DNA of 10,565 nucleotides from positions 1 to 10,565 of the forward strand of contig PBUO01000004.1 in NCBI GenBank assembly GCA_002727895.1. The letters are read 5' to 3'. The notes below the pieces were generated by a model. That model was not told the DNA's origin. It was given only the letters and a program-made list of their open reading frames with translations, and ran no database searches. The DNA is from Acidimicrobiaceae bacterium (GTDB lineage Bacteria > Actinomycetota > Acidimicrobiia > Acidimicrobiales > MedAcidi-G1). Shown here piece after piece: positions 1 to 5,655 of this stretch. Made by a program: the position numbers and the translations under genes. The stretch's first letter is position 1, and each line of letters opens with the position of its first letter.

Positions 1-171
1 CGCACCGGCGAGGAGGAGATCGTCGACCTGCTGCGCCACGGACAGGGCGTGCTGAACATCCTGCCCTTGGCCGGCGTGAAGGAGGAAGTCGACGCGGCCA
101 TCGTGGAGCTTTACCCGGAGGGTCGACGGGCCGCCGACGAGACCCTGAGCGTCCGGGCCGTCGGGAAGTAG
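1..171 (+). CDS. C-terminal end of an unrecognised protein (5' truncated by window)
   Basis: Frame 1 is open from the first base to a TAG at 169-171, giving 56 residues. The tail has a hydrophobic stretch (GQGVLNILPLAGVKEEV, about residues 14-30) followed by a charged end. I do not recognise the family from this fragment. The reading is credible because codon third positions are strongly G/C, the frame is open to the window edge, and the next gene on the same strand starts only 8 nt after the stop, as in an operon. No catalytic motif or membrane segment is visible. The real start lies outside the window, so length and function cannot be judged. Confidence 0.6.
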   Translation, partial: RTGEEEIVDLLRHGQGVLNILPLAGVKEEVDAAIVELYPEGRRAADETLSVRAVGK

Positions 172-179
172 TCGACCGG

Positions 180-563
180 GTGGGCGGCCCCGTGGGCTCC
201 GAGCAGGTGCCCTCCAACGTCCGGTCCCTGCGCCCGGACCCGCCGAACATAGATTCGGTATTCTCCCACGAGTCGGAGCGACGGGTGGCCGACCTGCTCG
301 ACTTCTACGAGATTGTCTGGGAGTACGAGCCCCGGACCTTCGTGCTGGAGGCCGACCTAGACGGGAACCCGACCAGCGCGTTCACCCCGGACTTCTATCT
401 CCCCGACCACGACCTCTACCTCGAGGTCACCACGCTGCGACAATCCTTGGTGACCCGCAAGAACCGTAAGGTCCGGATGCTCCGGGAACGCCATCCCGGG
501 ATCCGGATCCGCATCCTGTACCGCCGGGACCTGGACCGACTGCTGGTCACTCACGCCGCTTGA
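180..563 (+). CDS. Small PD-(D/E)XK-like protein of unknown function (Hpt-associated type)
   Basis: A 127-residue soluble protein with a PD-(D/E)XK-like order of motifs: a helix with E33 (SERRVADLL), a WEYEPRTF strand (47-54), TPDF with D71, YLEV with E82, then a helix with KNRK (94-97) and a closing strand, IRIRILYRRD (108-117). The usual ExK lysine is replaced: E82-V83-T84. From memory, a family with conserved TPDFYLP, E-x-TT and VTRKNRK motifs occurs in Actinobacteria and Firmicutes beside or fused to hypoxanthine phosphoribosyltransferase; no such domain is present here. The GTG at 180 is chosen because GGGAAG lies 11 nt upstream and the previous gene stops 8 nt before it. GTG at 192 or 207 are alternatives, and conserved sequence begins only near residue 28. 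Nuclease activity is not established. Confidence 0.78.
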   Translation: MGGPVGSEQVPSNVRSLRPDPPNIDSVFSHESERRVADLLDFYEIVWEYEPRTFVLEADLDGNPTSAFTPDFYLPDHDLYLEVTTLRQSLVTRKNRKVRMLRERHPGIRIRILYRRDLDRLLVTHAA

Positions 564-584
564 GGCGGTGTACGCCAGCCCGCT

Positions 585-935
585 GGCCGACGTCCGCTGC
601 GACCTAGATGCCAGCCCAGGGTGGGTTGTCGGGTGGGGCAAGGAGTCCTTCCACGGCCGATAGAACTCGACCGGCCTGCACGACGCCGGGCCGGATCGAC
701 GGATTCGTGGTCTCCTGGTAGAGGTTCGTCACCCTCCACGGGAGGGCCAGGCTGTGCTCCGGGCCTGCGAGTCGGTTGCCACACTGTCCAGCAGGAACTT
801 CTCGCCTACGTTCGGACACGGGATCGCCCTATCCCTGCTGCTGGTCGACGTGGTGGACGGGGAGGTCCTGGGCCCCGAACAGCGGGGACCGAGGCCCCGG
901 TGACCGTGGTACCGCTCCCGTTCGTCGGTTCCTGA
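585..935 (+). pseudogene. Remnant of a GcvT/DMGDH-type aminomethyltransferase C-terminal region
   Basis: No intact gene lies between 564 and 972, but frame 1 carries recognisable aminomethyltransferase sequence. First comes GWVVGWGKESFHGR (about 619-660), matching the family's G-W-x-V-x-x-x-K-x-x-F-x-G-R motif. After an in-frame TAG at 661-663 comes GLLVEVRHPPREGQAVLR (709-762), then NFSPTFGHGIALSLL (about 796-840), the counterpart of the SPTLGxxIALAYV motif of glycine-cleavage T protein. Frame 1 ends at TGA 901, but from 888 the family's final motif continues in frame 3: APVTVVPLPFVGS, stop at 933-935. One missing base in the GGGG run at 884-887 explains the shift. Only about the last third of a roughly 350-residue family is left; the N-terminal folate-binding part is absent, and the upstream DNA encodes the small PD-(D/E)XK-like protein. 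A relic, or less likely several assembly errors. Confidence 0.72.
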
Positions 936-972
936 CGCCGCTCCCGCTGGGACAGAGCCCCCGGGGGCAGGG

Positions 973-1773
973 TCAGTCCAGCAGGTCGGGCTGGTCTCGC
1001 AGGATCTGGTCGAACATCGGTTGGGCGCTAAACCAACTGGCGAAGTCGCCGGACAGCTTCTTGTGGGTGAGGGCCGCGGTCTCGTCGTCCATCACGATGG
1101 GGGTCCCGGCCGCCTCGGCCAGAAGCTGGGCCTGGCAGGAGCGCTCCATGGTCACGAAGAGCCAAGTGGCGGCGTCCACGCTCCGTCCCACGGTGAGCAG
1201 GCCGTGGTTGCGGAGGATGGCCGCGCTGCGATCCCCTAGGGCGTAGGCGATGCGCTTGCCTTCCTCAGGGTCGTTGACCACGCCGGTGTAGTCGTCGAAC
1301 AGGACGTGGTCTTCGTAGACCACGCAGGCGTCCTGGGTGATGGGGTCGAGCAGGCGACCCAGCGACGACCACGTCTTGCCGTACAGCGAATGCGAGTGGG
1401 CCGAAGCGATCACGTCGGGGCGGGCCATGTGCAGGCCGGAGTGGATGGCGAAGGCCGCCTGGTTGACGGCGTACTCGCCGTGGAGGATCTCGCCGGTGTG
1501 GCTGACCAGCAGGAGGTCCGACACCCGGATGTGGCTGAACGGCGTGCCGAACGGGTTCGCCCAGAAGCAGTCCTTGTGTTCGGGGTCCCGGACGGTGATG
1601 TGGCCGGCCACCCCCTCGGAGAAGCCGAACCGGCCGAAGATCCGGAGCGCCGCGGCGAGGCGCTCCTTGCGGTGGCGACGCTCCGATTCGACGTCCTCGA
1701 ACGTCGGTATGACGTAGGGGATCGGCTTCTTGGATCGGATCGCCTGGTTGTTCCGGGTGCCGGGCTCGGTCAT
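973..1773 (-). CDS. Class II aldolase/adducin-family protein
   Basis: A 266-residue soluble protein of the class II aldolase/adducin fold. The metal-binding histidines are visible: H126 and H128 in SAHSHSLYGK, and H190 in LRNHGLLTVG. Substrates of the family include sugar phosphates; relatives act as decarboxylases or have no known activity. The catalytic glutamate of fuculose-1-phosphate aldolase (E73 in its SSE motif) aligns by spacing with A107 in NQAAFAIHSGLH, so classical retro-aldol chemistry is doubtful. The ATG at 1773 is preferred over an ATG at 1830 because GGAGGAGGG sits 7 nt upstream and the extra 19 residues do not look like coding sequence. It lies downstream of aroC on the same strand with a 116-nt gap, so it may be transcribed with it or separately. 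Substrate unknown. Confidence 0.88.
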   Translation of the reverse strand: MTEPGTRNNQAIRSKKPIPYVIPTFEDVESERRHRKERLAAALRIFGRFGFSEGVAGHITVRDPEHKDCFWANPFGTPFSHIRVSDLLLVSHTGEILHGEYAVNQAAFAIHSGLHMARPDVIASAHSHSLYGKTWSSLGRLLDPITQDACVVYEDHVLFDDYTGVVNDPEEGKRIAYALGDRSAAILRNHGLLTVGRSVDAATWLFVTMERSCQAQLLAEAAGTPIVMDDETAALTHKKLSGDFASWFSAQPMFDQILRDQPDLLD

Positions 1774-1889
1774 GGTCGTTTCCCTCCTCCGGTCCCACCA
1801 AGGTTCGCGGTCGGGATGTGGCGCGAGCATACGCAGGCGTCCCCGACGGTACGGGGTCCGGCCGGGGGGGGATTCGCCTCCGCAGGGCT
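1774..1889 (-). other. Intergenic region aroC to aldolase-family gene
   Basis: This 116-nt gap holds a 5-bp stem with a 6-nt loop at 1841-1856 (CCCCG/CGGGG), a run of eight G at 1864-1871 on the plus strand, and a TATGCT hexamer on the minus strand (1826-1831) that could serve as a -10 element 52 nt before the ATG. No matching -35 hexamer and no U tract after the hairpin is visible, so neither a separate promoter nor a terminator for aroC is firmly supported. Confidence 0.3.
1781..1790 (-). promoter_or_regulatory. Strong Shine-Dalgarno site deciding the aldolase-family start
   Basis: On the minus strand this reads GGAGGAGGGA and ends 7 nt before the ATG at 1773. It is the best Shine-Dalgarno match in the window and excludes the longer in-frame start at 1830. 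Confidence 0.8.
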
Positions 1890-2990
1890 TCAGGCGGGCA
1901 GGACGTCGACGGTGCGCTGGCGCAGCCAGTGGTCGGCCAGCACCACCAGCGCCATGGCCTCGACCATGGGGACGGCCCGGGGTAGTACGCAGGGGTCGTG
2001 CCGGCCCCTGGCCTCCAGCGTGGTGGCCTCGTTTCCGGTGGTGACCGTGTCCTGGGCCGAGGCGATGGTTGCCGTCGGCTTGAAGGCCACCCGGAACAGC
2101 ACGTCGTCGCCAGTGCTGATCCCGCCCTGGACGCCCCCGGACCGGTTGGTGGCTGTTCGGGGCCCGTCGGAACCCGGGACGAAGGCGTCATTGTGGGCCA
2201 GCCCGGTCATGGAGACGGCGTCGAAGCCGCTGCCGACGTCGAAGCCCTTGGTAGCGGGCAGAGACAGCATGCCCTTGGCCAGGTCGGCCTCTAGGCGGTC
2301 GAAAATCGGCGCCCCCAGGCCGGCGGGGACGCCACGGGCCACGCAGGTCACGATCCCACCGAGCGAGTCGCCGTCGCGGCGTGCCCCTTCGATGGCCGCT
2401 GCCATTGCCTCGGCTGCCTGGGGGTCCGGGCACCGGGTGGGGTGGGCATCCACGTCGTCGAGCGTCACTGTGCCGACGTCGACGTCCGAGTCAACCTCGT
2501 GGACCCTTGACACCCAGGCCAAGACCTCAATGCCGGCCACCTCGGCCAGTAGGCGTCGGGCGATGGCCCCGGCGGCCACGCGGCCGATGGTTTCCCGGGC
2601 GCTGGAACGCCCACCCCCCCGCCAGTCGCGGTGTCCGTACTTGGCGTCGTAGGTGTAGTCGGCGTGGGATGGGCGGTATAGATCCTTCAGGTGCTCGTAG
2701 GCCGAGGAGCGGGCGTCGTTGTTGCGTACCAGAACGGCGATAGGGGCACCGGTGGTGCGGCCCTCGAACACCCCCGACAGGATCTCGGCCCGGTCGGCCT
2801 CGCCGCGTTGCGTGGTTAGGCGACTCTGTCCGGGTCGGCGACGGTCCAGGTCGCGCTGTAGGTCGGCCTCGTCGAGGGCAAGACGGGGCGGGCAGCCTTC
2901 GACTACGACGCCGATGCCGGCGCCGTGGCTCTCGCCCCACGTGGCAAGGCGGAACGCGGATCCGAAGATGCTGCCCACGTCGGCGAGCAT
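1890..2990 (-). CDS. aroC: Chorismate synthase
   Basis: Converts 5-enolpyruvylshikimate-3-phosphate to chorismate with reduced FMN, the last step of the shikimate pathway, in the cytosol. The 366 residues are full length for the family and carry the signatures in order: GESHG (19-23, H22), RRPGQ (51-55), PSHADYTY (107-114), GRSSARETIGRVAAGA (127-142), TNRSGGVQGGIS (281-292) and RHDPCVLPRAVPMVEAM (330-346, H331). The N-terminus, GSIFGSAFRLATWGESHG, and the GGRSSARET core resemble the form common in proteobacteria and cyanobacteria, not the LRWxTAGESHG form usual in Actinobacteria. ATG 2990 is the only plausible start upstream of the conserved region; GTG at 2978 is the alternative. No Shine-Dalgarno site is visible, and two GC dyads abut the start. 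No other shikimate gene is nearby. Confidence 0.96.
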   Translation of the reverse strand: MLADVGSIFGSAFRLATWGESHGAGIGVVVEGCPPRLALDEADLQRDLDRRRPGQSRLTTQRGEADRAEILSGVFEGRTTGAPIAVLVRNNDARSSAYEHLKDLYRPSHADYTYDAKYGHRDWRGGGRSSARETIGRVAAGAIARRLLAEVAGIEVLAWVSRVHEVDSDVDVGTVTLDDVDAHPTRCPDPQAAEAMAAAIEGARRDGDSLGGIVTCVARGVPAGLGAPIFDRLEADLAKGMLSLPATKGFDVGSGFDAVSMTGLAHNDAFVPGSDGPRTATNRSGGVQGGISTGDDVLFRVAFKPTATIASAQDTVTTGNEATTLEARGRHDPCVLPRAVPMVEAMALVVLADHWLRQRTVDVLPA

Positions 2991-2991
2991 A

Positions 2992-3015
2992 GGGGCGCGC
3001 CCCGGGCTGCCCGGG
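2992..3015. repeat. Two overlapping perfect inverted repeats abutting the aroC start
   Basis: GGGGCGCGCCCC at 2992-3003 is a perfect 12-bp palindrome. It overlaps by three bases the 15-nt perfect dyad CCCGGGCTGCCCGGG at 3001-3015. The block ends 1 nt before the aroC ATG. In aroC mRNA the second element could fold as a 6-bp stem with a 3-nt loop. It could be an operator or a translation-limiting leader structure, or simply GC-rich chance sequence. Confidence 0.5.
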
Positions 3016-3064
3016 ATCCTTTGGTGCCCGTCCGGTCTCTTCGTGGGGTGAGGGGAGGGGTGGA

Positions 3065-3070
3065 TACGAT
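3065..3070 (+). promoter_or_regulatory. Candidate -10 element for a leaderless acyl-CoA synthetase transcript
   Basis: TACGAT fits the actinobacterial TAnnnT consensus and lies 8 nt before the GTG at 3079, the spacing expected if transcription starts at the start codon itself. No Shine-Dalgarno site lies at a useful distance (the G-rich stretch at 3052-3060 is 18 nt away), which favours a leaderless message. No good -35 hexamer is evident. Confidence 0.45.
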
Positions 3071-3078
3071 CGCCCGCC

Positions 3079-4725
3079 GTGGCATCGGTGGACGGCCTTC
3101 TGAACCTGGCGACGGCTTGGGAGGCCATCGCCGACGAGGTTGGCGACCAGCCGGCCTTGGCTGCCGGAGGCCGACGGACCTCGTGGGCCGAGTTCGAAGA
3201 CCGGGCGGCCCGGCTGGCCACCACGCTGTCCTCCCATGGCCTCCGCCCGGGGTCGCGGGTGGCCCTGTTCCTGTTCAACGGGACCGCGTACCCAGAGTCC
3301 CAGTTCGCGGCGTTCAAGGTGCGGGGCGTCCCGGCCAACGTGAACTACCGGTACACCGGTGACGAGTTGGCCTACATCCTCCAGAACGCCGACGCCGAGG
3401 CCATCGTCTACCACCACACACTCGAGGACCGCATCGCCGGCGTCCGAGGCTCTTGCCCTGACTTGAAGTTGGCCATCCGGGTGGGGGGTGAACCGTCTGA
3501 GGCTCCCGACTGGGCCGTCGACTACGAGATGGCCCTTTCGGCCGAACCGATGCCCCGCATCGAGCGGTCGGGTAGTGACCTTTGGTTCCTGTACACGGGT
3601 GGCACCACCGGCTTGCCCAAGGCCGTCATGTGGGACCACACCAACCTCCTGGGGACCATGGAGGCCACCTTCCGGCCCTACAGGACACCGGTGCCGTCCA
3701 CCCCGGCCGAGGCAGCCGACACGGCTCGCCGGATCGCCGACGCGGGAACCGAGGTCCGCCAGCTTTGCGCGGCGCCACTGATGCACGGCACGTCGGGCAT
3801 TCCCGGCCTGGCCACGCTCAGCCACGGCGGCATGCTGGCTACCCTTGCCTCCCGAAACTTCGACGCCGACGAGCTGTGGCAGGTGGTGGCCGACGAGCGG
3901 ATCACCATGGTCACCATGGTCGGCGATGCCTTCGGTCGACCGATGGTCGAGGCTTTGGACCGGGCCGTCGCCGGCGGTCGGACCCATGACCTCTCGTCGC
4001 TCCGCCTCCTGCTGTCTTCCGGGGTGATGTTCAGCGCCCCTGTCAAGGAGGCCCTCCTGGCCCACCACCCGTGCACCATCGTGGACGCGCTGGGCTCGAG
4101 CGAGGGCACGGGCATGGCCAACCAGATCACCTCGGGCAGTTCCCGAAAGGCGGGACGGAAGGAGACCACGGCACGCTTCGGCCTCGGTCCGCACACGAAG
4201 GTGTTCACCGAAGACGGTCGAGAGGTGGGGGCCGGCTCCGGCGAGCGGGGCCGCATAGCGTTGGGGTGGCCCCTGCCCGTCGGTTATCACAAGGACCCGG
4301 TCAAGACCGCGGAGACATTCCCCCTAGTGGCCGGGCGACGCTGGTCGATCCCCGGCGACTGGGCCACCGTCGAGGCCGACGGGACCATCACCCTGCTTGG
4401 TCGCGGCTCGGCCTGCATTAACACCGGCGGCGAAAAGGTTTTCCCCGAGGAGGTCGAAGAGGCCCTTAAGGAGCTGGCTGACGTCACCGACTGCAACGTG
4501 GTTGGGATCGACGACGACCGGTGGGGCCAGGCCGTTACAGCGGTGGTCGAGTTGGCCCCGGACAGTGTCGTCGACGAGGCCGCCCTCCGCGAGGCGCTCC
4601 GTGGCCCGCTGGCTGGCTACAAGGTGCCGAAGCGGATCGTCTTCGTCGACCGATTGCAGCGCAGTCCCAACGGAAAGTCCGACTACCGCTGGGCAAAGCA
4701 GTTCGTGGTCGACGCCCTCGCCTGA
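3079..4725 (+). CDS. Acyl-CoA synthetase (AMP-forming; FadD17/FadD19-like)
   Basis: Activates a carboxylic acid to its CoA thioester through an acyl-adenylate. All ANL-superfamily core motifs are present in 548 residues: the P-loop YTGGTTGLPKAV (172-183), DALGSSEGTG (336-345), the GDW aspartate D427, GRGSACINTGGEKVFPEEVE (441-460) and the C-terminal catalytic lysine K533 in SPNGKSDYR. The LYTGGTTGxPKxVMW pattern followed by a long insertion (about 190-225) resembles mycobacterial FadD19/FadD17-type synthetases for very-long-chain or steroid side-chain acids; that substrate class is inference. The GTG at 3079 begins just after a -10-like hexamer. It is divergent from aroC and convergent, 37 nt apart, with the acyl-CoA dehydrogenase operon it probably serves. 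No signal peptide or membrane segment. Confidence 0.93.
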   Translation: MASVDGLLNLATAWEAIADEVGDQPALAAGGRRTSWAEFEDRAARLATTLSSHGLRPGSRVALFLFNGTAYPESQFAAFKVRGVPANVNYRYTGDELAYILQNADAEAIVYHHTLEDRIAGVRGSCPDLKLAIRVGGEPSEAPDWAVDYEMALSAEPMPRIERSGSDLWFLYTGGTTGLPKAVMWDHTNLLGTMEATFRPYRTPVPSTPAEAADTARRIADAGTEVRQLCAAPLMHGTSGIPGLATLSHGGMLATLASRNFDADELWQVVADERITMVTMVGDAFGRPMVEALDRAVAGGRTHDLSSLRLLLSSGVMFSAPVKEALLAHHPCTIVDALGSSEGTGMANQITSGSSRKAGRKETTARFGLGPHTKVFTEDGREVGAGSGERGRIALGWPLPVGYHKDPVKTAETFPLVAGRRWSIPGDWATVEADGTITLLGRGSACINTGGEKVFPEEVEEALKELADVTDCNVVGIDDDRWGQAVTAVVELAPDSVVDEAALREALRGPLAGYKVPKRIVFVDRLQRSPNGKSDYRWAKQFVVDALA

Positions 4726-4762
4726 CCCGACCCTCGGGCCGGCGACCGTCAGTGAGGGATGG

Positions 4763-5629
4763 TCAGTCCACGGCGTCCTGTGTAATGGTGCGACCCTCCG
4801 TCGGGTTCGTCCGGGTTCGGATCTCATCGTGTCGGTTCCCGATGTTCTCGACGTGCCGATCGTCGCTGAACACCCAGAACGTCCCGTCCCGCACCGCGTC
4901 GTGCACCATCTCGGCCACCTGGCTGGGTCGGAGGGCCTCGGTGGCGATCATCTCCAGGAACGCCTCGCGGGTGGCTACCTCTTCGTCGGTGGGCGGCTCG
5001 GCCAGGGCGTCGGCTAGGTTCTCGGGACGGTTGCGGGCCGAGTCGAAGATGCCAGTGGCCACGAAGCCAGGGCACAAGGCGGTGACCCCCACGTTGGACC
5101 CGGCGGCCGCTTGCTCGTTGTAGAGGGCTTCGGCGATGGCCACAGCGGCGTGCTTGGTGGCCGAGTAGGGGCCGAGGCTGGGGTAGGCGGTGTGGCCGGC
5201 CACCGAGGCGGTGACAACCACGTGACCCTCGTCTCGCTCGACCAGCCCGGGGAGGAAGGCGTCGAGGCCGTGCACGATGCCCATCAGGTTCACTCCGACG
5301 ATCCACTGCCAGTCGGCCAGGGTCTGCTTGTGAAGCGGTCCCGACAGGGCCACCCCGGCGTTGAGGCAGACCACGTGGACGGCGCCGAATGCATCGTCGA
5401 CCGCCGCGGCCAGGTCGTGGACAGATCGGGCATCGGCCACGTCGCAGCGCACCCCAAGGACCTCGGCCCCGGCGTCGCGGAGACCCTCCACCGCGGCGTC
5501 TAGCGCTGGCTCCTCGATGTCGGCGATGGCGACCTTCATGCCGGCGATTGCGAACCGCTGGGCGAAGGCCAGCCCCAGACCCGAGGCGCCTCCGGTGATC
5601 ACCGCCACCTTCCTGTCCAGGTCCGTCAT
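4763..5629 (-). CDS. Short-chain dehydrogenase/reductase (classical SDR, probably NAD-dependent)
   Basis: A 288-residue classical SDR oxidising or reducing an alcohol/ketone. Visible motifs: the cofactor loop TGGASGLG (12-19), D37 at the end of strand 2 (IADIEE), which favours NAD(H) over NADP(H), NAG (90-92), N114 in VNLMG, catalytic S142 (ASVAG) and Y155-x-x-x-K159 (PYSATKH), and PGFVATG (187-193) after the active site. The ATG at 5629 has GGAGGT 7 nt upstream; a longer in-frame ATG at 5710 runs into the preceding gene and is rejected. It is the last gene of the operon, 26 nt after mtr. A beta-oxidation-like hydroxyacyl or hydroxysteroid step is a reasonable guess from context only. The C-terminus (about 265-288) is charged and not recognised. 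Confidence 0.92.
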   Translation of the reverse strand: MTDLDRKVAVITGGASGLGLAFAQRFAIAGMKVAIADIEEPALDAAVEGLRDAGAEVLGVRCDVADARSVHDLAAAVDDAFGAVHVVCLNAGVALSGPLHKQTLADWQWIVGVNLMGIVHGLDAFLPGLVERDEGHVVVTASVAGHTAYPSLGPYSATKHAAVAIAEALYNEQAAAGSNVGVTALCPGFVATGIFDSARNRPENLADALAEPPTDEEVATREAFLEMIATEALRPSQVAEMVHDAVRDGTFWVFSDDRHVENIGNRHDEIRTRTNPTEGRTITQDAVD

Positions 5630-5636
5630 CGTGGGC

Positions 5637-5642
5637 ACCTCC
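5637..5642 (-). promoter_or_regulatory. Shine-Dalgarno site deciding the SDR start
   Basis: GGAGGT on the minus strand lies 7 nt before the ATG at 5629, inside the short gap after mtr. It selects this start over the longer in-frame ATG at 5710. Confidence 0.75.
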
Positions 5643-5655
5643 GTCGATCGTGGGA

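Noticed and set aside
621..935. A 104-codon plus-strand open frame taken as an intact gene
   Set aside because: Only its last dozen or so codons (APVTVVPLPFVGS) match a known family; before that the aminomethyltransferase similarity lies in frame 1, so this frame is mostly out of phase.
951..972. GCCCCCGGGGGC palindrome (957-968) as a bidirectional terminator between the relic and the aldolase-family gene
   Set aside because: The perfect palindrome leaves almost no loop, the outer pairing is broken, and no U tract follows on either strand.
1774..1830. Longer start (ATG at 1830) for the aldolase-family gene
   Set aside because: The extra 19 residues are W- and R-rich and include the translated Shine-Dalgarno sequence; GGAGGAGGG is ideally placed for the ATG at 1773.
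2991..3338. N-terminal extension of the aroC frame by 116 codons
   Set aside because: It overlaps the start of the acyl-CoA synthetase in antisense, has no family similarity, and chorismate synthase begins with the GSIFG segment just after the ATG at 2990.
2527..4290. A 587-codon open frame on the minus strand, antisense to the acyl-CoA synthetase and running into aroC
   Set aside because: The plus-strand synthetase has every ANL core motif, and aroC is intact in its own frame. The antisense protein is rich in G, R and P with no recognisable domain, as expected for a mirror frame in high-GC coding DNA.
4726..4762. CCCTC/GAGGG pairing (4731-4735 with 4754-4758) as a terminator between the convergent synthetase and SDR genes
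   Set aside because: Only 5 bp with an 18-nt loop and no U tract; such pairings are common by chance at this GC content.
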